From assembly GCA_900550445.1 (NCBI GenBank), contig URSF01000004.1, positions 1 through 64,000 of the forward strand: a DNA stretch of 64,000 nucleotides, in the 5' to 3' direction. The translations under genes were made by a program, and so were the position numbers. Position 1 is the stretch's first letter. Every line of letters starts with the position of its first letter. Under the pieces are notes generated by a model, which was not told the DNA's origin, made no database searches, and worked only from the letters and a program-made list of their open reading frames with translations. Below, piece after piece: positions 26,977-37,407 of the stretch. Source of the DNA: an uncultured Rhodospirillaceae bacterium (GTDB lineage: Bacteria; Pseudomonadota; Alphaproteobacteria; CAAGCB01; CAG-977).

Positions 26977-27552
26977 ATGAAATCTGTAAAAGGGACGCAA
27001 ACGGAAAAAAATCTTTTAATGACTTTTGCGGGCGAATCCCAGGCGCGTATGCGCTATACGTATTGGGCGCGCGTTGCTGAAAAAGAAGGTTATCAGCAGA
27101 TCGCGGCTATTTTTCTGGAAACGGCCGATCAGGAAAAAGAACACGCCAAGCGCATGTTTAAATTTCTGGAAGGCGGCGACGTTGAAATTACGGGCGCCTA
27201 TCCCGCCGGCCAGATCCGGTCGACGCTGGAAAATCTGGACGAAGCGGCCAAAGGCGAAGAACATGAATACCGAGATCTGTATCCCGCGTGTGCCGAAATG
27301 GCCGAAAAAGAAGGCTTTCCTGAAATCGCGCAGATGTACCGCGCCGTTATCGTCGCTGAAATTTTCCACGGCAACCGTTATCGGGCTTTGCAGGAAAATA
27401 TTAAAAAAGACCGGGTCTTTAAAAGAGATATTCCGAAAAAATGGCGCTGCCGCAAATGCGGTTACGTTCATGAAGGACTGGAAGCTCCCGAAGTTTGTCC
27501 GGCTTGTCTGCACCCGCAGGCATATTATGAAATTGCCGCCGAAAACTATTAA
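26977..27552 (+). CDS. rbr: Rubrerythrin
   Basis: Rubrerythrin reduces hydrogen peroxide in anaerobes and microaerophiles. The 191 residues have the ferritin-like diiron domain with its ExxH-type ligands (QEKEHAKR and AEIFHGNRYRAL), then a C-terminal rubredoxin-like domain with CRKC and CPAC. Length and order match the classical family. It has an AAGGAG site and follows the PTS genes by 31 bases, so it may be read from the same transcript, ending at the strong terminator at 27566-27600. It supports an anaerobic or oxygen-limited lifestyle. Confidence 0.95.
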   Translation: MKSVKGTQTEKNLLMTFAGESQARMRYTYWARVAEKEGYQQIAAIFLETADQEKEHAKRMFKFLEGGDVEITGAYPAGQIRSTLENLDEAAKGEEHEYRDLYPACAEMAEKEGFPEIAQMYRAVIVAEIFHGNRYRALQENIKKDRVFKRDIPKKWRCRKCGYVHEGLEAPEVCPACLHPQAYYEIAAENY

Positions 27553-27565
27553 TCCGGAACGAAAT

Positions 27566-27600
27566 GAAAAAGCAGCGGGGATTTTCCCCGCTGCTTTTTT
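27566..27600. terminator. Bidirectional terminator between rubrerythrin and EF-G-like gene
   Basis: A long stem with arms AGCAGCGGGGA and TCCCCGCTGCT, a 3-base loop, and flanking A and T runs. It serves both convergent genes. Confidence 0.95.
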
Positions 27601-29611
27601 AATTGTTTTGATTCAGCATTTTTTCAACGTCTTTGTCCGGCGCTTCCTGCAGATGATCGAACTGCCAGTCGATTTTTCCGGTGCCCATGGATAACGAACG
27701 CAGTTCAATGACGAAATCGGCCATTTCCGATTGTGGCAGCCAGACTTGAATCGTTTCCATACCGTCTTTATCTTGACCGTCAAAACCTAAAATCTGACCG
27801 CGGCGCTGAGAAACCGCCCGCTGGGCTTTGGACGTAAATTCGGGATAAACCGAAACGGTCAGCGCCAAAACCGGTTCCAGCAAAACGGGACCGCATTGGG
27901 GAATGCCTTCGCGCATGCCGGTCAGCGCCGCCGTTTTAAAAGCCTGATCCGAACTGTCAACGTCATGATACGACCCGTCGTATAAATTAACGGATAAATC
28001 AACGACGGGACAGCCGAATACGCCTTTGTTCAGATATTCACGCACACCGTCTTCAACGGCTGAAAAATATTGCTTCGGCACGGCGCCGCCGACGATTGTC
28101 TGCGTAAATTCAAATCCCGCCCCGCGCGGCCGCGGCTTTATTTCCAGCCAGACATCGCCGTACTGGCCGTGCCCGCCGCTTTGACGTTTATGCTTTCCTT
28201 GAATTTTTACGGATTTTGTAATTGTTTCTTTATATGGCGTTTTGGGTTTCGTTCCTTCAATCGAAACGTTAAAGCGCGTTTCCAGCTTTTCCAATGCCGT
28301 TTCCAGCTGTGTCCGGCCTTGCCCCCATAACAGCATCTGGCCGGTGTCTTTGTTAAATTCAACCTGCAGGGAAGCGTCTTCTTCGCACAGTTTTGCCAAA
28401 GCCTGCGACATTTTGACTTCTTCGCCCGTTTTTTTCGGTTTTAAAGCCAGAGCGAAAACCGGTTTCAGCGGTTCGGGAAAAAACGGATTGTGTTCCTGCT
28501 TGTCCGCGGTCAGCAGATCGCCCGTTTTCAGGCTGTCCATTTTGCCGAACGCGGCGATCCGGCCGGTTTCGACAACATTGGTTTTGACTGTTTTTGTTCC
28601 CTGAACGGTATAAAGACCGTTGATTTTTTCCGCGCCGAGTGAAGCCGTATCTGAAATTTCGCCGTCAATAATGCGGGCGTAGGATAATTTTCCGATGTGC
28701 GGCGCGTAGCATGTTTTGAAAATTTGCGCGGCGGGGCCGGCCGTTTCCGGCAGACGAGCGCGGACGGTCTGTAAGGCGGTAACGTCGTGACGCAGCGTTT
28801 TTAGCAAACGGAAAACGCCGGCGTCTTGTTCCGCAGCGCCGAAGAAAACCGGCACGACGGTATTTTCGCTTAAGGCGGCGGACAGACCGGAAAAGACCTC
28901 TTGCTGTGCAGGGACGGCGTCTTCCAGCAGTTTTTCCAATAAAGCGTCATTATGATCCGCCAGCTGTTCCAACATTTCCCGGCGTTCTTCATCGTGTCGC
29001 AGCGAATCCGGCACTTTGACCAGATGAGCGGAAACGTTGTCTTTGTATTCGCCGTCTTTAAAAGCATAGGCGCGTTCACTGATTAAATCGACAAATCCGG
29101 TGATTTTATCGTCCTCACGGATCGGGATTTCGCGCAAAATCAACGGCAGCCCGGATACGGCCTGCAGCGCGTCGAAAATTTCGCGGATCGGCGCTTTGGT
29201 GTTTTCAACCTTGTTGATAAAAATCAAATGGGGAACCGCCATGTCTTTCAGGTATTTTAACAGCGGCGCCGCCATGACCGCGCGCGCGGGATCAGGGTCG
29301 CAGACGACGATCGCCACGTCGCAAATACTCAGCGCATTATAAGTTTCCTGTATAAATTCGCTGCTGCCCGGACAGTCCAGAAAAACCCACGGTTCATCTA
29401 AAAAGCGCGCCGAAGCGACGGTTGTATCGACGCCGGTCTGCCTTTTTTTATTTTCCAAAGTCATATCGCCGACACGCGTTAAATCTGCCGCTGTTCCTTT
29501 GCGGTCTACGGTTCCCGTAACGTATAACAGACTTTCCAGCAGACTGGTCTTCCCGGAAGTGTACGGCCCGACGATCGCCGCAACGCGGGTTTGAGATGTT
29601 TTTTGACTCAT
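27599..29611 (-). CDS. Elongation factor G-like GTPase
   Basis: A 670-residue translational GTPase related to EF-G but divergent. The P-loop is GPYTSGKTSL, the G3 motif is DCPGSSEF, and the G4 motif is NKVE instead of NKxD. Domains II-V follow in EF-G order, including the domain IV segment GGHGQYGDVWLEI. It is shorter than canonical EF-G (about 690-700). Such paralogs are common in Alphaproteobacteria and their role is not settled. Its ribosome site lies inside a 12-bp hairpin, suggesting translational control. The upstream gene on the same strand is the aminotransferase, 84 bases away. Confidence 0.85.
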   Translation of the reverse strand: MSQKTSQTRVAAIVGPYTSGKTSLLESLLYVTGTVDRKGTAADLTRVGDMTLENKKRQTGVDTTVASARFLDEPWVFLDCPGSSEFIQETYNALSICDVAIVVCDPDPARAVMAAPLLKYLKDMAVPHLIFINKVENTKAPIREIFDALQAVSGLPLILREIPIREDDKITGFVDLISERAYAFKDGEYKDNVSAHLVKVPDSLRHDEERREMLEQLADHNDALLEKLLEDAVPAQQEVFSGLSAALSENTVVPVFFGAAEQDAGVFRLLKTLRHDVTALQTVRARLPETAGPAAQIFKTCYAPHIGKLSYARIIDGEISDTASLGAEKINGLYTVQGTKTVKTNVVETGRIAAFGKMDSLKTGDLLTADKQEHNPFFPEPLKPVFALALKPKKTGEEVKMSQALAKLCEEDASLQVEFNKDTGQMLLWGQGRTQLETALEKLETRFNVSIEGTKPKTPYKETITKSVKIQGKHKRQSGGHGQYGDVWLEIKPRPRGAGFEFTQTIVGGAVPKQYFSAVEDGVREYLNKGVFGCPVVDLSVNLYDGSYHDVDSSDQAFKTAALTGMREGIPQCGPVLLEPVLALTVSVYPEFTSKAQRAVSQRRGQILGFDGQDKDGMETIQVWLPQSEMADFVIELRSLSMGTGKIDWQFDHLQEAPDKDVEKMLNQNN

Positions 29612-29614
29612 AAG

Positions 29615-29666
29615 CGCGCTCCCTGATAATTAAGAAATAAAGAATATCTTCTTTCAGGGTAGCGCG
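29615..29666 (-). promoter_or_regulatory. Hairpin enclosing the ribosome-binding site of the EF-G-like gene
   Basis: Plus-strand arms 29615-29626 and 29654-29666 pair over 12 bp with one bulge. The Shine-Dalgarno sequence AGGGAG (complement of 29619-29624) is inside the stem, three bases from the region next to the start codon at 29611. An inner 6-bp stem is possible in the loop. No T run follows, so this is not a terminator. Confidence 0.5.
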
Positions 29667-29695
29667 TTATAAGACGTTTTCAAAATTCTTTTTTT

Positions 29696-30901
29696 TCAGT
29701 CCGTTAAGGAATTACAGAAACGCCTGATGCGTTCGCAGGCTTTTTCCAGCAATTCCGTAGACGCCGCATAGGATAAACGGAAATAAGGCGACAGTCCGAA
29801 CGCCGTTCCCGGAACGACGGCGACGCCTTCGCTTTCCAACAAGAACGTGACGAAATCCGTATCGGTTTTAATTTCCCTGCCGTCCGGCGTTTTTTTGCCG
29901 ATGCAGCCGGCAACGGACGGGTACAGATAAAAAGCTCCTTCCGGAACGCGACAGGATATGCCTTCAACCGCGTTTAATCCGGCAGCGACCATATCCCGGC
30001 GCTGCTTGAAAATATCATTACGTTCTTTTAAGAAATCCATCGGCGAATTTAAAGCGACGACGCCGGCGGACTGACAGAAAGAAACGGCATGAGAAGTGCT
30101 TTGCGACTGAATTTTGTTCGCAGCTTTGATGACTTCGACGGGGCCGGCGGCATATCCGACGCGCCAGCCGGTCATGGAAAACGATTTGGCCAGCCCGTTG
30201 ACGGTCAGCGTTCTGTTCTTTAATTCCGGGGCGACGGCGGCGATACTGGCGGATTTAAAGCCGTCATATACGATATGTTCGTAAATTTCGTCGCTGATAA
30301 TCCAGACATGCGGATATTTCTTTAATACGTCGGCCAAAGCGCGCAACTCGTCCGCCGTATAAGCGGCCCCCGACGGGTTGGACGGCGAATTGATAATGAA
30401 CCATTTTGTTTTGGAGGTAATCGCTTTTTCCAGATCTGCCGGCGTAACTTTGAAACCGGTGTCTTCGTGTCCCGTAACGATAACGGGCGTTCCTTCGGCG
30501 ATCAGAACCATATCGGGATAGGAAACCCAGTACGGCGCGGGAATAATAACTTCGTCGCCCGGATTGACGGTCGCCATGATAATGTTGAACAATGTGCCTT
30601 TTCCGCCGCAGTTGACGGTAATTTCTTCGGGCGTATAGTCCAGATTGTTTTCGCGTTTCAGTTTGTCGCAGATAGCCTTGCGGAAAGCAAGCGTGCCGGG
30701 GACGGGAACGTACTTTGTTTCCCCGCGGTCCAAAGCGGCTTTCGCTTCGTCGCAGATATGTTTCGGCGTCGGAAAATCGGGTTCGCCGACCCCCAGATCA
30801 ATAACGTCAACGCCCTGCGCTTTTAATTCTTTGGCTTTTGTCGTGACGGCCAAAGTGGCGGACGGTTTGACGGCCAGCAGACGATTAGCGACAATACTCA
30901 T
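29696..30901 (-). CDS. Aspartate aminotransferase-type class I aminotransferase
   Basis: A 401-residue PLP-dependent aminotransferase of the class I-gamma (AspB/AatA) group, catalysing transfer between aspartate and 2-oxoglutarate or similar substrates. Seen in the sequence: GVGEPDFPTP at the N-terminus, the NSPSNPSGAAY segment with its PLP Asn, the DEIYEHIVY strand, the Schiff-base lysine in GLAKSFSMTGWRVGY, and the substrate-carboxylate Arg in YFRLSYAAS. The length matches the family. It is followed by the EF-G-like gene on the same strand. Specificity for aspartate rather than prephenate or aromatic acids is not proved. Confidence 0.9.
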   Translation of the reverse strand: MSIVANRLLAVKPSATLAVTTKAKELKAQGVDVIDLGVGEPDFPTPKHICDEAKAALDRGETKYVPVPGTLAFRKAICDKLKRENNLDYTPEEITVNCGGKGTLFNIIMATVNPGDEVIIPAPYWVSYPDMVLIAEGTPVIVTGHEDTGFKVTPADLEKAITSKTKWFIINSPSNPSGAAYTADELRALADVLKKYPHVWIISDEIYEHIVYDGFKSASIAAVAPELKNRTLTVNGLAKSFSMTGWRVGYAAGPVEVIKAANKIQSQSTSHAVSFCQSAGVVALNSPMDFLKERNDIFKQRRDMVAAGLNAVEGISCRVPEGAFYLYPSVAGCIGKKTPDGREIKTDTDFVTFLLESEGVAVVPGTAFGLSPYFRLSYAASTELLEKACERIRRFCNSLTD

Positions 30902-30987
30902 GGTTTATCCCCCTTATTATTAAAAACGGCTGTTAGCATACTTTAGTCGTTATCAGGCGTAAAGAGCTATTTTTTTACGATGACTTT

Positions 30988-32568
30988 TTATTTCGTTTCC
31001 GGCGGCCGGCATAATTTTACATTTGAAAACAGAATGGATTTCAGATGTGCGGATATTTTTAACGTGCGGCAGTTCCATTCGCGCAGCTGAGGATTTTCCT
31101 GCGTTACCAGTCCGAAAGCGTCCTGATACAAAACCGTGCGGTTTTCGGCCGTTTTTATTAACCGTTCGCGTTTTTGATTCGTTTTGCCGATCCGCGACAG
31201 ATCCCATTCGTACCATTGTTCGTCCGAAGGCGACATTAAAATGATTTTGACGGTCGGGTTATCTCTGGCAATTTCGGCCGCTATACCCGCCAGAGGAAAA
31301 CGATATATTTCCAGAACGGTATTTTCAGGCAGATTGATTTTTTCTTTTAAAAAGTCGGTCTGTTCCCTTTTTCCCCAGGGAGCGGACAAAACGGCGGTTG
31401 ATGTCAGGACAAATAAAGTAATCAGAGCGGCTGAATAATAAAAAGCCTCGCCGAAAACGGAGGTCGGCTTTTTTATGCCGGCGAAAGCAAACGCCAAAAC
31501 AACGGCGCCGACGGCTTCGATCGGAATAATAAAACGCAGATTGGCCGAAACGCTTAACCAGATAAGATAAGAAACGAACAGCCACAAGGCGGTTTTTTTC
31601 ATTAAGGAAGGAAGAACGATTTTCCTTAATATCAAAAAGGGCAGAAAAACAATACCGATGATAAACAGGACCGCCAGTCTGAAATCCGTTAATTCCTGCA
31701 ATGCGCCGACAGCAGATGAAAACGGGTGTATAATCAGGAAAAACGGCAGGAAAACCAGCTGATGCCAGCGCAGTCCGTCAAGGTGCAGCGTATCGACGTA
31801 ATTTTGATTCAGATAATACGGTGATTTAAAAATTTTATTCCAAAAAGGAAAGACGGGATTTTCAAAATTCCGCCATAAAACGATCGCCCAAAATCCGTTG
31901 ACCGTCAAATATCCCAGCAATCCCCCGAAAATGAACAAAGAAAGAAAAACGAACGGCCTTTTCAGCGATTTATATGACAGAAGCAATGTTATTCCCGTTG
32001 ATACGCAGTAAATCGCCGCGGTCAGCTTGAATCCGGCGGCTGCGCCCAACAGAAACCCGGCCGGCAGATAAACGGTTTTTAATTCCGGATATTTTAACAA
32101 CAGATAAAGAGAGCACAGCGTCAAAACCGCCAGAAATATTTCATGAGAACACGTCCCGATCTGAAACCAGGTCGCCACGCCGGTTGCGCCGACAATCAGA
32201 CAGGCGGCGCAGCAGCATTTTCCTTTGATCGTTTTAAAATCGAAAAACAACAGCGAAATTTTAAACAAAATAAACATCAGAAAGCCGAACGGCAGCCCGG
32301 CAATAAAACAGTAAAGCGTCGTATCGTTTTTGCAAAAATCGTTTAACAGATACAAAACCGCGTCCAGCAGCGGATTGTAGTATGTCGCGACGGACGCCGG
32401 AGCGATATCCGTCGTCAGCCGGTCGTTTAAAAAAGCAAAGCCGTTATAATGATGATACAGCAGCAGATCATAGGTCAATTCAAATTTCAGCGCCGCGGAA
32501 ATCAGCCCGCCGGCGGTTAAAAACAATGCAAACGACAGCAGCTGCGGACAGATTTGCTTTTTTTGCAT
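30988..32568 (-). CDS. GT-C-like polytopic membrane protein, paralog A
   Basis: A 526-residue protein with about ten hydrophobic helices and a soluble C-terminal tail. After the first helix it has YDLLLYHHYNGFAF and a conserved DIAP segment, shared with the proteins at 34682 and 37408. An N-terminal helix followed by an acidic periplasmic loop is typical of GT-C glycosyltransferases that use polyprenyl-phosphate sugars. I cannot assign a named family, substrate or acceptor. The start has an AAGGAA site. It sits between the aminotransferase and uvrB, apart from its two paralogs. Confidence 0.65.
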   Translation of the reverse strand: MQKKQICPQLLSFALFLTAGGLISAALKFELTYDLLLYHHYNGFAFLNDRLTTDIAPASVATYYNPLLDAVLYLLNDFCKNDTTLYCFIAGLPFGFLMFILFKISLLFFDFKTIKGKCCCAACLIVGATGVATWFQIGTCSHEIFLAVLTLCSLYLLLKYPELKTVYLPAGFLLGAAAGFKLTAAIYCVSTGITLLLSYKSLKRPFVFLSLFIFGGLLGYLTVNGFWAIVLWRNFENPVFPFWNKIFKSPYYLNQNYVDTLHLDGLRWHQLVFLPFFLIIHPFSSAVGALQELTDFRLAVLFIIGIVFLPFLILRKIVLPSLMKKTALWLFVSYLIWLSVSANLRFIIPIEAVGAVVLAFAFAGIKKPTSVFGEAFYYSAALITLFVLTSTAVLSAPWGKREQTDFLKEKINLPENTVLEIYRFPLAGIAAEIARDNPTVKIILMSPSDEQWYEWDLSRIGKTNQKRERLIKTAENRTVLYQDAFGLVTQENPQLREWNCRTLKISAHLKSILFSNVKLCRPPETK

Positions 32569-32653
32569 TTATTTTCCTTTTATCTTCTTGCAAAACAACA
32601 GGCAGTCTATCTAAATAAGAAAAGATATTCAACTTTTATCAAGGACGTTTTAC

Positions 32654-34696
32654 GTGAACACCATTCCGATGTATCAGCCGATGACGTCAACGGATCCCGC
32701 CGAATTCAAGCTGGTATCCGCTTTCGACCCCGCCGGCGATCAGCCCGAAGCCGTTCAGGCGCTGGTCAACGGTTTGAAAAACGGCGAACGCGATCAGGTT
32801 CTGCTGGGGGTGACAGGGTCGGGAAAGACTTTTACGATGGCGCAGATCATTAAGCAAATGAAGCGCCCCGCTTTAATTTTGGCGCCGAACAAGATTCTGG
32901 CCGCTCAGCTGTACGGGGAAATGAAGTCGTTTTTTCCGGAAAACGCCGTCGAGTATTTTGTTTCTTATTACGATTATTATCAGCCCGAAGCCTATATTCC
33001 GCGCACGGATACATACATTGAAAAAGATTCTGCCATTAACGAACAGATTGACCGTATGCGCCACGGCGCAACGCGGCATATTCTGGAACGCCGCGACGTC
33101 GTGATTGTCGCTTCGGTATCGTGCATTTACGGTTTGGGCAGTGTGGAATCATATTCGTCCATGGCGTTTACGGTGCAGGCGGGGCAGTCGTATGACATTC
33201 GGGAAATTGCGCGGCAGCTGGTTGATTTGCAGTATCAGCGCAACGATTTGGCGTTTACGCGCGGCACGTTTCGTTTAAAGGGCGACGTTCTGGATATTTT
33301 CCCGTCCCACTACGAAGACCTGGCCTGGCGACTGTCCTTTTTCGGCGACGAGCTGGAGTCTGTTTGCGAATTTGATCCGCTGACGGGCGAAAAGAAGCTG
33401 GAATTAAAAGAAATCACCGTTTACCCGGCCAGCCACTACGTTACGCCGCGTCCGGCTTTGTCGCAGGCGATGAAGACAATCCGCGAGGAATTAAAGGAAC
33501 GGCTGTATTATTATACCTCTGAAAACAAACCGCTGGAAGCCGAACGGATTGAGCAAAGGACCCGTTTTGATCTGGAAATGTTGGAAGCGACCGGGCATTG
33601 CAAAGGCATTGAAAACTATTCGCGTCATTTAACCGGCCGCGCGCCGGGCGAACCGCCGCCGACTTTGTTTGAATATCTGCCCAAAGACGCGATTTTGTTC
33701 GTTGACGAAAGCCATGTTTCCGTCCCGCAGCTGGGCGGCATGTACCGCGGCGACTTTAACCGCAAAAGCACGCTGGCGACATATGGATTTCGTCTGCCCA
33801 GCTGTGTGGACAACCGGCCTTTGAAATTTGAAGAATGGGATAAAATGCGTCCGCAGACGATTTTTGTGTCCGCCACGCCCGGGCCGTGGGAATTGAATCA
33901 GACCCATGGGGAATTTACCGAACAGATCATTCGTCCGACAGGACTGCTGGATCCGTTATGCGAAGTCCGCCCCGTTTCGTCGCAGGTGGACGATCTGCTG
34001 GCGGAATGTCGCCTTTGCGCCGAAAAAGGACAGCGCGTTCTGGTTACGACCCTGACAAAGAAAATGGCCGAAGATCTGACCGATTATCTGGCGGAAAACG
34101 GAGTTAAAGTCCGTTATATGCATTCGGACATCGACACGCTGGAACGTATTGAAATCGTCCGGGATTTAAGGCTGGGCGTTTTTGATGTTCTGGTCGGCAT
34201 CAACCTGCTGCGCGAAGGGTTGGATATTCCGGAATGTGCTCTGGTCGCGATTCTGGACGCGGATAAAGAAGGCTTTCTGCGTTCCGACCGTTCTTTGATC
34301 CAGACGATCGGGCGGGCAGCGCGCAATGCGGAAGGCCGTGTTATTCTTTATGCCGACAGAATAACAGATTCAATGAAGAGGGCACTGGACGAAACGGCGC
34401 GGCGCCGCGAAAAACAGCAGAAATTTAATGCCGAACACGGCATCGTGCCGCAGACGATCAAGCGCGACGTCGCCGATATTTTACAGGAACTGTGCGAAAA
34501 AGAAGGCGTTGACAAACTGCCGCAGGGCAAGGAAAAAGATCTGCTGGTTTCCGAAAAGAAATTAAAGGATACGATTGCCAAACTGACCAGACAAATGCGC
34601 AAAGCGGCCGAGGATTTGGAATTTGAACAGGCGGCTAAAATCCGTGACGAAATCAAACGGCTGGAAAATTCGGCTTTGTCTTTATCTGGGTCGTGA
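32654..34696 (+). CDS. uvrB: Excinuclease ABC subunit B
   Basis: UvrB verifies damage and loads UvrC in nucleotide excision repair. The 680 residues contain Walker [12 protein letters not shown], the beta-hairpin region [12 protein letters not shown], Walker B FVDESH, the helicase motifs ([35 protein letters not shown]) and a C-terminal UVR motif ([13 protein letters not shown]) for UvrC binding. The start is GTG at 32654, supported by AAGGA eight bases upstream. Its 3' end overlaps the convergent paralog B gene by 15 bases. Confidence 0.95.
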   Translation: MNTIPMYQPMTSTDPAEFKLVSAFDPAGDQPEAVQALVNGLKNGERDQVLLGVTGSGKTFTMAQIIKQMKRPALILAPNKILAAQLYGEMKSFFPENAVEYFVSYYDYYQPEAYIPRTDTYIEKDSAINEQIDRMRHGATRHILERRDVVIVASVSCIYGLGSVESYSSMAFTVQAGQSYDIREIARQLVDLQYQRNDLAFTRGTFRLKGDVLDIFPSHYEDLAWRLSFFGDELESVCEFDPLTGEKKLELKEITVYPASHYVTPRPALSQAMKTIREELKERLYYYTSENKPLEAERIEQRTRFDLEMLEATGHCKGIENYSRHLTGRAPGEPPPTLFEYLPKDAILFVDESHVSVPQLGGMYRGDFNRKSTLATYGFRLPSCVDNRPLKFEEWDKMRPQTIFVSATPGPWELNQTHGEFTEQIIRPTGLLDPLCEVRPVSSQVDDLLAECRLCAEKGQRVLVTTLTKKMAEDLTDYLAENGVKVRYMHSDIDTLERIEIVRDLRLGVFDVLVGINLLREGLDIPECALVAILDADKEGFLRSDRSLIQTIGRAARNAEGRVILYADRITDSMKRALDETARRREKQQKFNAEHGIVPQTIKRDVADILQELCEKEGVDKLPQGKEKDLLVSEKKLKDTIAKLTRQMRKAAEDLEFEQAAKIRDEIKRLENSALSLSGS

Positions 34697-36220
34697 CGAA
34701 GGACAGACCGTGTCCGCGATTTTTTCGGGGAAACAGACGGTATGCGTGTTTTCCTTATCGTGAATACATTTCATCGTATGCGTATCAATGTTGTGCCGGC
34801 CCGTAATCCAGTAGGCTTTCGGGGCGGCAGAGCGCGCGGCCGATTTGATTTCTTCTCCCCATTTTGTTTCGGCAATATATTTCCACAGGTTTTCAAAACG
34901 GTTGACGATCCTGATCTTCCGTTTTTCGGCGATTTGCGCTAAAAAAGCCGAATTTCCTTCGCTTGCCGTTAAGAACAGCGTTCCGTCGGGAACATTCATC
35001 GCGCAGGGCAGCGGGGGCAAAAGCGTCTGTTCCGTCCGTCTGCTCCAGTAATCGGAATTCCATGTCGTTCCGATGCAGATGAAAAAACAAAAAAGGCACA
35101 GAAAAATTTTTACGGCTTGTTTTAAAACGGAACCCGCCGACGGTTTCAGCGATATTGCCGCCTTGACAAAGAAAACGGGCAACATCGTTTCAACGGGAAT
35201 AAGGTAGCGGACAACCAAAAATACTTTAAACCAGATCAGCCATGACAAAATCAGCCAGACCATTAAAAACTTTTCCTGCCGTGACAACGGCGCTTTATGC
35301 GTTTTAAATATCCATATAATCAGTAAGATGCAGGCTAAAAACCACCGGAAATCCGAAAAGTTCAGATGATCCAAAGTCGGTTCGGCGCCTTTGGTTACGG
35401 AAATCAGCAATAGCGGCAGAAAAAGCAGGGAAATAAAGGATTTGTCAATTTGCGGGGCTTCAAACGCCTGTATGGAAAAATTAATATCCGCGAAATAAGG
35501 CGAATGGAAAAGGCCGTTTAGAAAAGGAAAAAAGGGATTTTGGTACAAATTGAACAAACGCCAGGCCCAAAAACCGTCGATTGCCAAAAATCCGCCGACG
35601 CCGCATAAGGCAAATAATGCAACTTGTTTCGGATTGCGAAAATTGAATAATAAAAATGCGATTCCCGATGACAGGCAATAAGTTGCGGCCGTTAATTTTA
35701 ATCCCGCCGCCGCCCCCAGTAAAAACGCGGCGAAGAGTTCTTTTTCACCTTTCAATATGAAATACAAAGCGGTCAGCACCAAAACGGCGGCAGGGATTTC
35801 GTTGGTGGTCGTTCCGATCTGAAACCAGGTTGCAAATCCGGTCGTTCCTAATACAAGCGCAGCGGCGACGGCAAATTTATTTTGGAAAAACAGAAGATAA
35901 ATTTTCATGCAGATAAACAGCAGCATGCCGAAAACGGATCCCGTTATTGCCAAATAAACGTTGGGGAAATTATTCAGATGTTTAATCAAAAACCAATTAA
36001 GGGCGTCTGCCAACGGATTGAAAAACGTATGTATGTTTGCAGGCGCGACGTCAATTTCCAACCGGTCGTGCACAAATGCAAATCCGTTATAATAATGATA
36101 ATGCAGCAGATCGTAATAAATTTCAAAACGCAACAGCAGACTTAAAACGGCTCCGATTATCATGCATACGGCCAGAGCCGCCGCGTTTTTTTTAAAGGAA
36201 GCAGAAAAAGACAAAGCCAT
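34682..36220 (-). CDS. GT-C-like polytopic membrane protein, paralog B
   Basis: A 512-residue membrane protein clearly paralogous to those at 30988 and 37408. It shares [14 protein letters not shown], the DVAPANI segment, [13 protein letters not shown], and [17 protein letters not shown]. About ten hydrophobic helices and a C-terminal soluble tail are seen. The start ATG overlaps the stop of the Sel1 gene by one base, so the two are translationally coupled. A polyprenyl-linked sugar transfer role at the membrane is inferred from architecture only. Confidence 0.65.
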   Translation of the reverse strand: MALSFSASFKKNAAALAVCMIIGAVLSLLLRFEIYYDLLHYHYYNGFAFVHDRLEIDVAPANIHTFFNPLADALNWFLIKHLNNFPNVYLAITGSVFGMLLFICMKIYLLFFQNKFAVAAALVLGTTGFATWFQIGTTTNEIPAAVLVLTALYFILKGEKELFAAFLLGAAAGLKLTAATYCLSSGIAFLLFNFRNPKQVALFALCGVGGFLAIDGFWAWRLFNLYQNPFFPFLNGLFHSPYFADINFSIQAFEAPQIDKSFISLLFLPLLLISVTKGAEPTLDHLNFSDFRWFLACILLIIWIFKTHKAPLSRQEKFLMVWLILSWLIWFKVFLVVRYLIPVETMLPVFFVKAAISLKPSAGSVLKQAVKIFLCLFCFFICIGTTWNSDYWSRRTEQTLLPPLPCAMNVPDGTLFLTASEGNSAFLAQIAEKRKIRIVNRFENLWKYIAETKWGEEIKSAARSAAPKAYWITGRHNIDTHTMKCIHDKENTHTVCFPEKIADTVCPSSRPR

Positions 36221-36753
36221 TAACGCAACGGAAATAAAGAATTGAAATCGACGCCTTTATATCGTTTTTCAACCGGTCTGGGCATGCTTTGCGCCGTTGA
36301 CAACAGGCCGCGGCTGCGCAAAGTCCATTCCATATTCTGCATTTTTTCACGGTATTCCGGGTGATCGCCGATGATGACGCTGAACCAGTAATAGGAATCA
36401 ATCGGGTTGTACAAAGGCGTCAAATCGTCCTGATAGAAAAACGCCAGCTGTTCCTGCGCGGCTCTTTGTCCCGACTGCGCTGCCAGAGTCAGCCATTTTT
36501 GCGCCGTATAACTGTTTTTAACGCCGGCCAGTCCGTACAGATAAATCATGCCGACCATATACTGCGCGTCCATATCGCCCGTTTCCGCCGGTTCGGCCAG
36601 ATATTTCAAAGCTTCGGGATAATTGGCGGTATTGAAAGCGGCAATGCCTTTTTCAACTTTCGTATGCGGGGAAAAACCGGTGGAAAAATAATCAGGCATT
36701 AAAACGCAGGCGGACAGCCATAAAACGACCGGCAGGAGCAGCAGTGATTTCAT
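36220..36753 (-). CDS. Sel1-repeat lipoprotein
   Basis: A 177-residue lipoprotein with a lipobox at LSAC (Cys near residue 16). One or two Sel1/TPR-like helical repeats follow (GDMDAQYMVGMIYLYG, and SGQRAAQEQLAFFY), which usually mediate protein contacts. The end is a short basic tail. It lies two bases after the 36756 gene and overlaps the next start by one base, so it is inside a tight four-gene operon with two GT-C-like proteins. A scaffold role for an envelope glycan machine is possible but not shown. Confidence 0.75.
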   Translation of the reverse strand: MKSLLLLPVVLWLSACVLMPDYFSTGFSPHTKVEKGIAAFNTANYPEALKYLAEPAETGDMDAQYMVGMIYLYGLAGVKNSYTAQKWLTLAAQSGQRAAQEQLAFFYQDDLTPLYNPIDSYYWFSVIIGDHPEYREKMQNMEWTLRSRGLLSTAQSMPRPVEKRYKGVDFNSLFPLR

Positions 36754-36755
36754 GG

Positions 36756-37385
36756 TTATCTTCCCGCTCTTTGCCGTAAAAGCGCCGCCTGAACGGCCGT
36801 CATTTGTTTTCCTGCCGGCGCGCGGCTTTCGGTCCGTTCATCGTCCAGCCGCACGTTGATTTCAAAAACGCGCTTTAAAATGCCGCGGTTTTCTTTCGTC
36901 CGTTTACGCAGTTCGCGCTGCAAATTGACCAGATCCTGCGGAGCCATATAAGTGGTGTCCAGCAGAACGGCAACCGGTTCTTTTATACCCGTTTGTTTGT
37001 TCGGGTGGTCTTTGTCCAGCTGGTTTAAAATCGTTTCCGCGTTGCCGGCCGGATCAAATTCCCATTTGTCGCCCGGTTTCGGAGACAGCGGCGTTTTGAC
37101 GTCAAACGGATATCCTTCCCCGTCGTAAAAATCGATGTAAGGGGAATCCGAACGTGTTGCCGGTCCTTTGATTTTATGGGACATGTCCGCTTCGGCGATA
37201 GCCATTGCTTCGCGGATAATTTTACCGATTTTATTGCCGTGGTGCGCTGGATCGTTTGTCAGTTCGTCAAAGTTCGGATAATTCCGGTAACGGGCGGGCA
37301 CGTCGTTCAAAGTTCTGATTTCCGCCTGACGGCTTTGCTGTCCGCCGGCCGTTTCGACGCGGGAAGGTTCCGGTAAATCCTGCAT
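36756..37385 (-). CDS. Unrecognised soluble protein with a DVK nuclease-like segment
   Basis: A 209-residue hydrophilic protein with no signal peptide. It has a central segment reading IDFYDGEGYPFDVKTPLS. The spaced acidic residues and the DVK triplet resemble PD-(D/E)xK-type nuclease or polymorphic toxin domains, but the match is too short to be firm. The rest is charged, with a basic C-terminus. It lies between paralog C (22 bases upstream) and the Sel1 lipoprotein (two bases downstream). I do not recognise the family, and no immunity gene is obvious. Confidence 0.5.
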   Translation of the reverse strand: MQDLPEPSRVETAGGQQSRQAEIRTLNDVPARYRNYPNFDELTNDPAHHGNKIGKIIREAMAIAEADMSHKIKGPATRSDSPYIDFYDGEGYPFDVKTPLSPKPGDKWEFDPAGNAETILNQLDKDHPNKQTGIKEPVAVLLDTTYMAPQDLVNLQRELRKRTKENRGILKRVFEINVRLDDERTESRAPAGKQMTAVQAALLRQRAGR

Positions 37386-37407
37386 GTAACACCTCTGCTG
37401 TAAAATT

